DNA of 64,000 bases, from NCBI GenBank assembly GCA_963708575.1, contig CAVPTB010000007.1:744001-808000 (forward strand), read 5' to 3'. This stretch comes from DASVWZ01 sp963708575 (GTDB lineage: Bacteria > Acidobacteriota > Terriglobia > Terriglobales > Acidobacteriaceae). Below the pieces are notes generated by a model that worked only from the letters and a program-made list of their open reading frames with translations, had not been told where the DNA came from and searched no databases. A program made the translations under genes and the position numbers. Below are positions 36,453 through 46,020 of the stretch, piece after piece; position 1 is the stretch's first letter; every line of letters starts with the position of its first letter.

Positions 36453-38423
36453 ATGGACTCACCCTCCTTTATATTCCGTTTTGGCCCGTACGAACTGGAG
36501 ACGGGGTCTCGCGAGTTGTCCAAGCACGGGACAAAGCTAAAGCTGCGCGGCCAGCCTTACCTGATCCTGGAAGCATTGGTGCGGCACTCCGGCGAAGTGG
36601 TCACCCGTGAAGAAATCAGACAAAGCATCTGGTCATCCGACACGTTCGTGGACTTTGAACATAGTCTGAACACGTCGATAAAGAAGTTGCGGCAGATCCT
36701 CTGCGATTCGGCGACGGAGCCGCGATATATCGAAACCCTGCCGCGCATGGGTTACCGGTTCATTGCGCCGGTTGAGGTGGTGGCGGGCGAACGCAGGGCT
36801 CAGTCTGAAGTTGAGGCGCCGCAGCCGACCGTGGTTGAACCGCTTCCGATAAACGGCAACGGCCCTGGTTCGAAACTGCGCTCGGCGCAGATTACGCGAG
36901 TATTTTGGATTCGTGCGGCGGCGATCCTGGCGCTGCTGGTTGCGGCTTTCCTGATATTGGGACTCGAGGGCAAATTAAAATCGCGATCGCTCTCCGGCCT
37001 GCTTGGCGGTCACGCCGATGCTTCGGCCGGTCCGACAGGCCAGCCGATTAATTCCATTGCCGTATTGCCGCTGCAAAATCTTTCCAACGATCCTTCGCAA
37101 GACTACTTTGCCGACGGGATGAGCGATGAGCTCATCACAGACCTAGCGCAACTGGGAAGCTTGCGCGTCATCTCGCGCACCTCAACCATTCAGTACAAAG
37201 ACACGAAGAAGATCGTTCCGCAGATCGGGCGGGAGCTTGGGGTTGATGCTCTGGTCGAAGGCACGGTGGAGCGGGTGGGGAACCGGGTTCGCATCCGGGT
37301 GCAGTTGATTGAATGCGCGAGCGACCGCCATCTTTGGGCGCAAAGTTATGATCGCGATCTGAGCGATGTGCTGACACTACAGGGTGCGGCGGCGCGCGAC
37401 ATCGCGGAAGAAATTCAGGGGCGGGTTATCGCGCCGCGACAGACCGTAACCGGAACTAGCGCGCACACGGTGAATCCCGATGCCTATGACGCATATTTGA
37501 GAGGAAGATATTTCTGGAACAAGCGATCTCCGGAGTCCATTCAAAAGAGTATTGCGTATTACCAGGAGGCGATTTCGAAGGATCCGCAACTCGCGGCGGC
37601 TTATGCGGGGTTGGCGGACGCGTATTCGATTCTAGGGTCGGATGTGATGTCGGCGAACGAAGCGCGGGAGCGGGCGCAGGCCGCCGCGCGCAAGGCGTTG
37701 GAGCTTGATCCGAACATGGCGGAAGGACATGCGACGGCGGGACAGCTAGAGTTTTATTACCAGTGGAACTGGAGCCGGGCGGAAGATCAGTTCCGGCAGG
37801 CGATCCAACTCAATCCGAATTACGCGACCGGTCACCAATGGTACAGCAGCTTTCTTTCGGCGATGGGACGTTTTCAGGAGGCGGTGGGAGAAGCGGACAT
37901 CGCCAAGCGGCTCGATCCATTGTCGCTGGCGATCAATAGCACGCTGGCGTCGAAGTATTTTTACGCGGGCCAGTACGACAGGGCAATCGAGGTCAATCGC
38001 CAGTCGCTAGAGATGGATCCAAATTTCCTGCCGGCGCACCTGGCGCTGGCATCGGAATACCAGGCTGTGGGAAGAATAGACGATGCTTTTCGTGAAGCTA
38101 ATGAGGCGCTGCAGATTTCGCATGAAGGGACGGCGGCGTTGGTTGAGATGGGGAAATTGTACGGATTGTCTGGCAACGTGCCAGAGGCAACCAAAGTGAT
38201 TCGCAAGCTGGAGCTTCGTTCAAAACAACAGTTTGTTTCTCCGTTTGAGATTGCGGAGATTTATGCCACGACTAACAATCGAGACAAAACGATGCTGTGG
38301 CTGCAGAAGTCTTACCTGGAGCGGGAGAGCCGGCTTCCGTTTCTGAAGGTGGATAACCGCTTTGATCTGGTGCGGCCGGACCCTCGCTTTCAAGACCTGA
38401 TGCATCGGGTCGGCTTGCAATAG
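36453..38423 (+). CDS. Membrane CadC/OmpR-type regulator with FlgO/TolB-like and TPR domains
   Basis: Residues 1-105 form an OmpR-type winged helix (FGPYELETGSRELSKHG, RHSGEVVTREEIRQSIW, YIETLPRMGYRFIAPVE). One membrane helix follows (about 150-172, AAAILALLVAAFLILGLEG). The outer part has the FlgO/adenylate-cyclase-associated segment (SIAVLPLQNLSNDPSQDYFADGMSDEL..., about 195-320) and at least five TPRs up to the C-terminus. The regulator is thus anchored in the membrane and could transmit an outside signal to DNA directly. Start at 36453 has GGGGAG upstream. 656 aa. The fragment at 1541-1849 is related to its tail. Confidence 0.86.
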   Translation: MDSPSFIFRFGPYELETGSRELSKHGTKLKLRGQPYLILEALVRHSGEVVTREEIRQSIWSSDTFVDFEHSLNTSIKKLRQILCDSATEPRYIETLPRMGYRFIAPVEVVAGERRAQSEVEAPQPTVVEPLPINGNGPGSKLRSAQITRVFWIRAAAILALLVAAFLILGLEGKLKSRSLSGLLGGHADASAGPTGQPINSIAVLPLQNLSNDPSQDYFADGMSDELITDLAQLGSLRVISRTSTIQYKDTKKIVPQIGRELGVDALVEGTVERVGNRVRIRVQLIECASDRHLWAQSYDRDLSDVLTLQGAAARDIAEEIQGRVIAPRQTVTGTSAHTVNPDAYDAYLRGRYFWNKRSPESIQKSIAYYQEAISKDPQLAAAYAGLADAYSILGSDVMSANEARERAQAAARKALELDPNMAEGHATAGQLEFYYQWNWSRAEDQFRQAIQLNPNYATGHQWYSSFLSAMGRFQEAVGEADIAKRLDPLSLAINSTLASKYFYAGQYDRAIEVNRQSLEMDPNFLPAHLALASEYQAVGRIDDAFREANEALQISHEGTAALVEMGKLYGLSGNVPEATKVIRKLELRSKQQFVSPFEIAEIYATTNNRDKTMLWLQKSYLERESRLPFLKVDNRFDLVRPDPRFQDLMHRVGLQ

Positions 38424-38543
38424 AGGCGAAACCTACGTGTTTTTGCGGTGTTGAGCTGTATAGTCCGCTTTCCTTTCCTTGGCATTTGCGTCCATAACAG
38501 GTAAAGTGTCGTTTTCCACTACTGGCGATAGGAGCCTTTCCCG

Positions 38544-39278
38544 ATGCGAGTGAGTCTTGCGCTGTTGCTCGTTTTATCCGCGAGTGTTTTTGCTGCTTCA
38601 CAGACGGCGGACGAACTGATCGCCAAAAACCTGCAGGCGAAAGGCGGCGTGGACAAAATCAAAGCGATCAAGACCTACCGGGTGACGGGAAAGTTGGTCG
38701 CCGGCGGCGGTTTCACCGGAGAGTACGGGCAGGAAAACATGCGTCCGAATCTGGTGCGCGAGACATTTTCCGTGCAAGGACTCACCGCGGTGCAGGCCTA
38801 TGACGGGTCGACGGGATGGCAGATCCAACCGTTTGGCGGAAGCAAAACGCCGCAGTTGATGGGAGAAGACGACCTGCCGGATTTGTTGATCGACTCTGAC
38901 TTTGATGGTGCTCTGGTCGATTACCAGGCCAAAGGAAACACGGTCGAATACCTGGGCCACGATGTGGTGGACGGAGACGACGCACTGCGGCTGAAGGTCA
39001 CTCTGAAGAGCGGCAACATTATTTATTACTACCTCGATCCGGATACCTACCTGGAAATTCGTAAAGAGACACAAGAGTTTATTCGCGGGTCGATCAAAGA
39101 GAATGTCTCCGATCTAGGTTCTTATAAGGCAGTGAATGGAGTGATGTATCCGTTCTCGATCGCCTCCGGTCCAAAGAACGATCCTACGCAGTGGCAGACT
39201 GTGACTGTCGAAAAGCTGGAAGTGAATGTGCCTCTGGAGAGTTCCGATTTCGCCTTGCCAGCCTCTCTAAAGAAATAG
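38544..39278 (+). CDS. Secreted LolA/outer-membrane lipoprotein-sorting-like protein
   Basis: A signal peptide (MRVSLALLLVLSASVFAAS) leads to QTADELIAKNLQAKGGVDKIKAIKTYRVTGK, the typical beginning of acidobacterial proteins with a LolA/LolB-like beta-sandwich. Later strands include YDGSTGWQIQPFGG and LRLKVTLKSGNIIYYYLDPDTYLEIRKE. Length 244 aa. The ATG at 38544 has AGGAG 9 bases upstream. It sits 120 bp after the CadC-TPR gene and 56 bp before the sortilin-like gene. The family probably binds a hydrophobic ligand; its exact job is unknown. Confidence 0.75.
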   Translation: MRVSLALLLVLSASVFAASQTADELIAKNLQAKGGVDKIKAIKTYRVTGKLVAGGGFTGEYGQENMRPNLVRETFSVQGLTAVQAYDGSTGWQIQPFGGSKTPQLMGEDDLPDLLIDSDFDGALVDYQAKGNTVEYLGHDVVDGDDALRLKVTLKSGNIIYYYLDPDTYLEIRKETQEFIRGSIKENVSDLGSYKAVNGVMYPFSIASGPKNDPTQWQTVTVEKLEVNVPLESSDFALPASLKK

Positions 39279-39334
39279 TGCCCTAATCAGTGCTTGAACC
39301 AGATCAACCTATCTTTCAAGAAGAGGTCTTGTGT

Positions 39335-42300
39335 ATGAGAATTCTTGCCTGTAAATCCCGCAGATTTCTGAACGCGATCGTACCTGTGCTGGCATTGAGC
39401 GCAATTTCTGCGATGGGACAGCAGAACATCAAGTTCGACGCCGCAACCGTCTCCGGCCTACCGGCTCGCAACATTGGATCGGCCACGATGAGTGGACGAA
39501 TCAGTTCGATGGACGGCGTGATGCAGGATGGACGGTTGACTTTATTTGTGGGTTCAGCGAGCGGAGGGGTTTGGAAGTCGGTGAATGGTGGAACGACGTT
39601 TAAGCCGGTATTCGACCGGCAGCCGGTGCAATCGATTGGCGCGATCACGATCGATCCGACGAATCCGAAGATCGTTTGGGTGGGGACGGGAGAAGCGTGG
39701 ACGCGGAACAGTGTCTCGATCGGCGACGGTATCTACAAATCCACTGACGGCGGGGAAAATTGGACGAATGTGGGGCTGAAGAATACGGAGCGCATAGCAA
39801 AGATTCTGGTGGATCCGCGCGATGGAAATTCTGTTCTTGCCTGTGCGACCGGACATCTTTGGGATGACAGCGATGATCGGGGAGTATTCAAGACGTCGGA
39901 TGGCGGCAAGACTTGGCGCAAAGTCTTGGCAGGTGCGAACGCATCGACTGGATGTGGAATGCTGGCGTACAGCCGTCAACAACCCGGGACGATTTTCGCT
40001 TCGTTGTGGGACTTCCGGCGGCAGGGTTGGACGTTTCGTTCGGGAGGTGCGGGCAGCGGCCTTTATCGCTCAACCGATGGCGGCGAACACTGGACGGAGT
40101 TGAACGACAGCAATAGCAAAGGCCTGCCGGAGAAGCCGTGGGGACGGACGGCGCTGGCGGTGGCCCCGTCGAAGCCGCAAACCGTTTACGCGATGATCGA
40201 ATCCAAGAAGAGCGCTCTGTTTCGCTCGGACGATGGCGGCAGCACCTGGAAGCGCCTGGATTCCAGTCAATTCGTGGTGTGGCGGCCTTTCTACTTCGCC
40301 AACCTGATCGTCGATCCGAAAAATCCTGACAAGATTTTCAAACCAGATGGTCCGCTCCTGCTGAGCGTCAATGGTGGGCAGAGTTTCAGCGCGGTGGCGA
40401 ATGCGCACGGAGATCACCATGACATATGGTTCAATCCCGAGAACCCGAACATCGTCTATACCGGGGACGATGGTGGCCTGTGGCGCAGCGAAGACGGCGG
40501 AACGCGGTGGAAGCATCAGCTCAATTTGCCGGTCTCGCAGTTCTATCACGTGAGCCTCGACAACTCGAATCCCTATCACGTGTACGGCGGATTGCAGGAC
40601 AACAGTTCGTGGATGGGGGATTCATCGTATCCGGGAGGAGTGAGCAATTCGCGCTGGGAAAATTTGTACGGCGGCGATGGTTTCTGGGCGTTCCAGGATA
40701 CGGCTGATCCGGACTACGTCTATGTGGAATACCAGGGCGGGGAAATCTCGCGCGTGAACAAGCACACTCTGGAAGGCAGGAACATCAAGCCGTTGCCGAA
40801 CTACGGCGAAGGGAAGCTGCGTTTTAACTGGAACACTCCGATTCACATGAGTCCGAACGAGAAGGGAACGGTCTACATTGGCGGACAGTTTCTGTTCCGC
40901 TCGCGTGACCACGGGCAAAGCTGGGACCGCATCTCTCCGGATTTGACGACGAATGATCCGGAAAAGCAAAGGCAGGAAGAGTCGGGCGGCGTGACCGTGG
41001 ATAATTCGTCCGCCGAAATGCACACCTCGATCTACTCAATTTCGGAGTCTCCGAAAAATGGACAGATTATCTGGGTGGGAACCGATGATGGAAACTTGCA
41101 GATTACGCAGGATGGCGGGAAGAACTGGACGAATGTAGTGGGGAACGTTCGGGGGCTGGGGAAGAATTCGTGGGTGTCAACGGTGGAAGCGAGCCGGTTC
41201 AATGAGTCGACTGCTTACGTCACATTCGATCGGCACACCTTTGGCGATATGCAGCCATACGCGTACAAGACGACCGATTACGGCAAGACTTGGACATCTC
41301 TAAACCTGCAACAGAATGGGGTACAAGGGTACGCGCACGTCGTGAAAGAAGACTCGGTTGATCCGAATCTGCTTTTTGTGGGGACTGAATTTGGGCTTTG
41401 GATTTCTGTGGATGGAGGACAGCGGTGGGGGCAGTACAAAGGAAGTGATTTTCCGGCAGTCGCGGTGCGGGACATTGCGGTTCAGCCGCGAGAGTCAGAC
41501 CTGGTGCTGGCTACGCACGGGCGGGGCATTTGGATTATCGACGACATTTCACCATTGCGTGCACTCACTCCCGAGTTGATGGCGAAAGAAGCGGCACTGG
41601 TGGAAGGCCCGCCGGCAATTCAGTATTTCAATTCGAACGGTGGTTGGCCTGAAGGAGATGAGACGTTCACGGGGCCAAGCCGGCCGACGGATGCGTTCAT
41701 CGACTATTACCAGCGCAGCCGGCACATCTTTGGAGACTTGAAAATTGAGATCTTCGCTCAGGACGGGAAATTGGTGGATACAGTACCGGGCAGCAAGCAT
41801 CGCGGGCTTAATCGAGCGACGTGGTCGATGCGTCTGAAGCCGCCGACTGTGCCGCCTGCTGCAAGCGCTATGTTCCAGGCTAACCAGGGTCCCCGAGTTT
41901 TGCCGGGCACGTACACGGTAAAACTTACCAAGGGTGACCAGGTTTATACGGAGTCGCTGAAGGTGGTACTGGATCCGCGGGCAACCTATTCAGTGGAAGA
42001 TCGAAAGCAACAGTACGACCTGGCGATGAGGCTGTACAAGATGCTGGGTCACATGAGTTACGCTGTGGCCGCAGTTAGCGGAGTGCGGGACGAGGCTCAG
42101 GCGCGAGCGGCGAAACTGGGCGAAAAGGATCCTTTACGCGCGCAGCTGCAGCAACTCGCACAACATGTGGATGATTTGCGATCGAAGATTGTGGCGACAA
42201 AAGAAGGCGGCATGATCACGGGCGAAGAGAGAATTCGCGAGCACATGGGCGAGCTCTACGGCAACGTGAACAACTACGAGGGACGCCCCGCCGATTACCA

Positions 42301-42514
42301 GGTGGCTCGCGCGGATTCGTTGTCCCGTGAACTGGAAGACGTGATCAATGACTTCCACAGAGTGACGGACAAGGAACTCTCGGGCATTAATGCAGGGCTG
42401 AAGAAGAAAAAGCTGGAACCTATTGTCGTGATCTCCGAAACGGATTGGGAGAAGCAGCAGGGGGGAGCCGCTGCGGCTTCGTCCGCGCCTGGAGCCATGC
42501 GCGAGATGGACTAG
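39335..42514 (+). CDS. Large secreted sortilin/BNR-repeat beta-propeller protein
   Basis: After a signal peptide (about residues 1-30) come many VPS10/BNR-type repeats with the Asp-box pattern SxDGGxTW (for example KSTDGGENW, KTSDGGKTW, RSDDGGSTWKRL, ISVDGGQRWGQY), spread over about residues 45-740. This implies a large, possibly double, beta-propeller. A helical C-terminal region (about 840-1059) follows. The family is often annotated as glycosyl hydrolase, but I see no identifiable catalytic residues, so that label is not justified. Start at 39335 is chosen because the signal peptide begins there; an upstream ATG at 39290 gives a poor leader. 1059 aa. Its stop lies 15 bp from the convergent SDR gene. 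Confidence 0.8.
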   Translation: MRILACKSRRFLNAIVPVLALSAISAMGQQNIKFDAATVSGLPARNIGSATMSGRISSMDGVMQDGRLTLFVGSASGGVWKSVNGGTTFKPVFDRQPVQSIGAITIDPTNPKIVWVGTGEAWTRNSVSIGDGIYKSTDGGENWTNVGLKNTERIAKILVDPRDGNSVLACATGHLWDDSDDRGVFKTSDGGKTWRKVLAGANASTGCGMLAYSRQQPGTIFASLWDFRRQGWTFRSGGAGSGLYRSTDGGEHWTELNDSNSKGLPEKPWGRTALAVAPSKPQTVYAMIESKKSALFRSDDGGSTWKRLDSSQFVVWRPFYFANLIVDPKNPDKIFKPDGPLLLSVNGGQSFSAVANAHGDHHDIWFNPENPNIVYTGDDGGLWRSEDGGTRWKHQLNLPVSQFYHVSLDNSNPYHVYGGLQDNSSWMGDSSYPGGVSNSRWENLYGGDGFWAFQDTADPDYVYVEYQGGEISRVNKHTLEGRNIKPLPNYGEGKLRFNWNTPIHMSPNEKGTVYIGGQFLFRSRDHGQSWDRISPDLTTNDPEKQRQEESGGVTVDNSSAEMHTSIYSISESPKNGQIIWVGTDDGNLQITQDGGKNWTNVVGNVRGLGKNSWVSTVEASRFNESTAYVTFDRHTFGDMQPYAYKTTDYGKTWTSLNLQQNGVQGYAHVVKEDSVDPNLLFVGTEFGLWISVDGGQRWGQYKGSDFPAVAVRDIAVQPRESDLVLATHGRGIWIIDDISPLRALTPELMAKEAALVEGPPAIQYFNSNGGWPEGDETFTGPSRPTDAFIDYYQRSRHIFGDLKIEIFAQDGKLVDTVPGSKHRGLNRATWSMRLKPPTVPPAASAMFQANQGPRVLPGTYTVKLTKGDQVYTESLKVVLDPRATYSVEDRKQQYDLAMRLYKMLGHMSYAVAAVSGVRDEAQARAAKLGEKDPLRAQLQQLAQHVDDLRSKIVATKEGGMITGEERIREHMGELYGNVNNYEGRPADYQVARADSLSRELEDVINDFHRVTDKELSGINAGLKKKKLEPIVVISETDWEKQQGGAAAASSAPGAMREMD

Positions 42515-42519
42515 GTCCG

Positions 42520-42541
42520 TATGCGCTAGTTATGCGCTAGC
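42520..42541. repeat. Tandem 11-bp duplication at the convergent gene junction
   Basis: TATGCGCTAGT (42520-42530) is followed immediately by TATGCGCTAGC (42531-42541), spanning the stop codon of the minus-strand SDR gene. Confidence 0.6.
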
Positions 42542-44041
42542 TGGAGAGTGATTGGGGAATTCCATTAGCTTTGAGACCCAATCTTCCATGACTGGCAGAG
42601 CTTCGCGAGCGTCAGGATCGCTGAGGAATTTTACGTTGCTGTACTTGGGGTCCTGATAATTCTTGACCTTACCGGCGCTGATGGCATCTAGAACCTGCTG
42701 AACGCCGGATTCGAGTGTCCAGACCGGGGTGAAGTTCAGATTCTCGCGGATCCTGCGAAATTCGACCCGGTAGTTGCGGCGATCGACATTTTCTTCAGTA
42801 CAGTGCAGCGCAGCGCCCGGTACCATCCGCTGAATCAGTTCCCCGACCTGGCCCAGAGTGCGATTTTGTTCGTCGCAACCGACATTGAAAATGACGGGCG
42901 CCACATTCTCGGAACGAGACTCCAATGCGGCCATCACTGAACGTCCGGCATCATGCACATGCAAAAATGGCCTCCACTGGTCCTTTCCGAAGACTGTGAT
43001 GACCTTGTCAACCAGCGCCTTTGCGGCAAGCAGGTTGACGACGAGGTCGAAGCGGGTCCTGCCCGATAAGCCATAAATAGTGCCGAAACGCAGAATCACC
43101 GGCTCAAAGCTGGCGTCCCGCATGGTGAGCAGAACGTTTTCCGAAGCGATTTTGCTTTTGGCATAGAGGGACACGGGATTAAGTGCGGAACGTTCGTTCA
43201 GGATGTGGTCGCTCGCGCCATAAACTGAGCAACTGCTCGCGAATACGAATCGCGAGATTCCATTTCCTTTGGCCACCTGGGCAATCATGCGCGTGGCAAT
43301 CAGGTTGATCTGGGTTGTAAGTTCTTCATCAAGGGCGCAAGCGGGATCGCCGACCAAGCCTCCGAGATGAATGACGGATCGCATGTCGCGCATGGCGGCT
43401 ACGACGGTGTCGACGTTGCGGAAGTCGCCGCGATGGATCTCGAGATGAGGATGCTGCATGACCGGCTGAATCGGTTCTTCACCATAAAGGAAGCAATCCA
43501 GCAATCGCACCCGACATCCCCGATCGAGAAGTTTAGGCAACAGTGCTGAGCCGATATAACCCGCTCCTCCAATGACCAGGACGCTCTGGTTGTCTCTTTG
43601 GAAAGATATTTGCGGAAGTTTTTCCTCGATGATGATTTTCGTCCAGAGGTATGACCAGAGTCTGGCGCCGACCAACAAGAGAGACGTTGTCAGCCATGCT
43701 AATAGGAACGAAGAACGGGGAAACGATGGACGGAATCTCAGAAAGTAGAGTCCCATGCCTGCAACAACAAAGAGTATCGCCACGGCCTGAACAACAACCA
43801 AGGCCTTGTACTTGCCGCTGTATGTCCGACCCTTGGTGTAGAAACCCATCACGCAAAACAGGGCGGGGCCAGCGACACTGAGTATGCAGGTCATGGGAAG
43901 CCACATGTGCAGCACGGCGTTGAGGCTCCAGTTGCGGAAAAGCAGTTGCGGCAGCAGAGCGATTAGCCCGGCCACATTGAGCATGACAATATCTGCTAAG
44001 ACTCTTACAACGGCTTCAGTACGGAACGTGGTGTTACGCAT
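42530..44041 (-). CDS. Membrane-anchored NAD-dependent sugar epimerase/dehydratase (SDR)
   Basis: Four hydrophobic helices (about 11-33, 43-66, 79-101, 112-133) precede an extended SDR domain with GGAGYIGS (158-165), Ser near 269-272 in FASSCSVYG and YAKSK (293-297). The membrane part resembles the N-terminus of PglF/CapD dehydratases, but those carry a Met/Lys-type active site and another Rossmann subdomain; here the domain is GalE/RmlB-like with a classical Ser-Tyr-Lys triad. It probably makes or alters a nucleotide sugar at the membrane for the exopolysaccharide. It is last in the operon, 44 bp after the aminotransferase gene. 503 aa. Confidence 0.78.
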   Translation of the reverse strand: MRNTTFRTEAVVRVLADIVMLNVAGLIALLPQLLFRNWSLNAVLHMWLPMTCILSVAGPALFCVMGFYTKGRTYSGKYKALVVVQAVAILFVVAGMGLYFLRFRPSFPRSSFLLAWLTTSLLLVGARLWSYLWTKIIIEEKLPQISFQRDNQSVLVIGGAGYIGSALLPKLLDRGCRVRLLDCFLYGEEPIQPVMQHPHLEIHRGDFRNVDTVVAAMRDMRSVIHLGGLVGDPACALDEELTTQINLIATRMIAQVAKGNGISRFVFASSCSVYGASDHILNERSALNPVSLYAKSKIASENVLLTMRDASFEPVILRFGTIYGLSGRTRFDLVVNLLAAKALVDKVITVFGKDQWRPFLHVHDAGRSVMAALESRSENVAPVIFNVGCDEQNRTLGQVGELIQRMVPGAALHCTEENVDRRNYRVEFRRIRENLNFTPVWTLESGVQQVLDAISAGKVKNYQDPKYSNVKFLSDPDAREALPVMEDWVSKLMEFPNHSPASA

Positions 44042-44085
44042 TTTTCTTACTCCAATGGGTTGGTAAAACGATATTCAGAGATCCA

Positions 44086-45303
44086 CTAAGCAGTGGCGCG
44101 CTTCATAACACGCTGCACCGCGTCACAAGTCATCTCGATATGTGCACCGACAAGAGTAGGGTGGACCAGGAACATCAAACTGGTTTCTCCCAATTCTTTA
44201 GCAACGGGCAGCGGTTTTAACGGCCGCATTTGCGGAGGAAAAGCCTTCTCCAGGTAAATCTCACTGCAACTCCCGGAGAAACAAGGTATGCCCGCAGCGT
44301 TGATCTCAGCCATGATGCGATCGCGGTTCCAGCCTCGGCGAAGATGGTCGGGCCGAACGAAGGTGTAGTACTTGTAATAAGCGTGAGCGATCGACTCCGG
44401 GGCATCCGTAACGCGAAGCGCCGGTAAGTCGCGAAAGCATTCGGCCAAGCGGGACGAGTACGCGCGACGCTTGGAAACCCACTCTGGCAACTTGCGCAAG
44501 ATGACCCGGCCTAGGGCGGATTGCATTTCGGTGAGACGCCAATTGGTGCCGAAAGACTCGTGCAACCAGCGAAACCCTGCGGGATGCTGGCGGCGAAACA
44601 CGGCGTCGTAACTTTTGCCGTGGTCCTTGTAACTCCAAGCCCGCTCCCAGAGATGCTCGTCATTGGTGGTGACCATGCCGCCTTCCCCGCCGGTGGTGAG
44701 AATCTTGTCCTGACAGAAAGAAAACGCCGCCATGTGGCCAATGGAACCGACTTGCTTGCCTTTGTAGGTGGCGCCGTGAGACTGGGCACAGTCTTCAATC
44801 ACGCTCAAATCGTGTTCTTCCGCTAGTCGCATGATGGGGTCCATGTCGCAAGGCCAGCCGGCAAGATGAACCGCAATGATTGCCTTAGTGCGCGGGGTGA
44901 TGGCCTTGCGGATGGTGTCCGCCGTAATGTTCTGACTGTCGCGATCCACGTCGACGCAAACGGGACGGGCGCCGCGAGCTACAACGCAACTCGCGGACGC
45001 GATAAAGGTGCGCGAGGTGGTGACGACCTCATCGCCCGAACCAACCCCGAGCGCATAGAGTGCGAGTTCGAGAGCGACCGTGCCATTAGTGAGGCAGATA
45101 GCGTGTTTCGTGCCGACGTAGCGGGCGAACTCTTCCTCAAAAAGGCGGCCTTCGGGACCCGTCCAGTAGTTTACCTTTCCCGATGTCAAGACAGAGGTCA
45201 CGGCGTCGATTTCGTCCTGAGCGAAAAAAGGCCAAGGAGAAAAGGGAAGGGTTTCCGGGGTTGTAGTATTTGCAAGTTTTCTTCGAACAGCGGTCGTAGT
45301 CAT
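44086..45303 (-). CDS. DegT/DnrJ/EryC1 (ArnB-like) nucleotide-sugar aminotransferase
   Basis: PLP enzyme that transaminates a keto-sugar nucleotide. The fold-type-I features are NGTVALELALYALGVGSGDE, VIEDCAQSHGA (Asp contacting the PLP ring) and FSFCQDKILTTGGEGG, with the Schiff-base Lys. Length 405 aa. Paired with the acetyltransferase 30 bp upstream, it suggests a 3- or 4-acetamido sugar in the repeat unit, in the manner of PglE-PglD; position and substrate are not decidable by eye. Confidence 0.88.
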   Translation of the reverse strand: MTTTAVRRKLANTTTPETLPFSPWPFFAQDEIDAVTSVLTSGKVNYWTGPEGRLFEEEFARYVGTKHAICLTNGTVALELALYALGVGSGDEVVTTSRTFIASASCVVARGARPVCVDVDRDSQNITADTIRKAITPRTKAIIAVHLAGWPCDMDPIMRLAEEHDLSVIEDCAQSHGATYKGKQVGSIGHMAAFSFCQDKILTTGGEGGMVTTNDEHLWERAWSYKDHGKSYDAVFRRQHPAGFRWLHESFGTNWRLTEMQSALGRVILRKLPEWVSKRRAYSSRLAECFRDLPALRVTDAPESIAHAYYKYYTFVRPDHLRRGWNRDRIMAEINAAGIPCFSGSCSEIYLEKAFPPQMRPLKPLPVAKELGETSLMFLVHPTLVGAHIEMTCDAVQRVMKRATA

Positions 45304-45333
45304 AGTAGTCGTTGTAATGGATCAGAATTGGTT

Positions 45334-46020
45334 CTAGTGCCGTGGTGAAGGTTCGAGTTGTTGCGATGTTACGTGACGCCGGGCAGGAATGCCGACCACC
45401 GTCACGCACTCGGGAACATTGCGGGTAACCACGGCTCCGGCTCCGACGGTCGATCCCGCCCCTACGTGGAGGTACTGGAGTATCTGAGCGCCAGTGCCGA
45501 TCAAGACACAAGAGCCGATAACCACACCGCCCGAAATGTTGGCGCCGGGGTTAATGACCGAACCATTTCCGACGCGTGATTCATGCCCGATGGTGCAACC
45601 AAAATTCAGTAGAGAAAAAGGGTCGAGAACGATGTTCACGGTTGCCGTGACGCCGGCTGCGATGAAGCAGCCCTGCCCGAGTGTGGCAGAGTCGAGATCA
45701 ATGATTGCGGTGGGATGGACGATCGCCGGCCATAGCACATGGGGAAGCATGTGTTTGAGTTCCGCAGCCAGCTTCAGGCGGACAGCCGGGTTGCCCACGC
45801 CGATTGTAAGTGCGTCCACGGAGTCCCGATTCTTGTTGAGCCAACTAAAGTCTCCGATTACCTCATCGCGGCTATCGTTGGGTCCTAAGCGAGACAGATC
45901 GCTGACAACGTATCCTAAGAAATCAAATTGTGGTTGGGAGCGATTGATCCAGCGAAGAGCGGAGGCGACTTCGCGGGCCATTCCGCCAGCACCGATGATC
46001 GCGATTCGGGTCTTCTTCAT
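45334..46020 (-). CDS. PglD/NeuD-like sugar O/N-acetyltransferase
   Basis: An N-terminal Rossmann-like part (IAIIGAGGMAREVASALRW) is followed by a left-handed beta-helix of hexapeptide repeats (ATLGQGCFIAAGVTATVNIV, ISGGVVIGSCVLIGTGAQI), with the conserved His in GCTIGHESRVG. This is the PglD/NeuD layout, which acetylates amino sugars with acetyl-CoA. Length 228 aa. Its start overlaps the stop of the fusion gene upstream by 4 bp (ATGA), so the two are translationally coupled. Confidence 0.86.
   Translation of the reverse strand: MKKTRIAIIGAGGMAREVASALRWINRSQPQFDFLGYVVSDLSRLGPNDSRDEVIGDFSWLNKNRDSVDALTIGVGNPAVRLKLAAELKHMLPHVLWPAIVHPTAIIDLDSATLGQGCFIAAGVTATVNIVLDPFSLLNFGCTIGHESRVGNGSVINPGANISGGVVIGSCVLIGTGAQILQYLHVGAGSTVGAGAVVTRNVPECVTVVGIPARRHVTSQQLEPSPRH

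Noticed and set aside
39335..42514. Glycosyl hydrolase (sialidase-like)
   Set aside because: Asp boxes only show a BNR propeller fold; no catalytic residues could be placed.
42530..44041. PglF/CapD-type 4,6-dehydratase
   Set aside because: The catalytic domain has a classical Ser/YxxxK site and lacks the DKAxxPTNxMGxxK block of that family.
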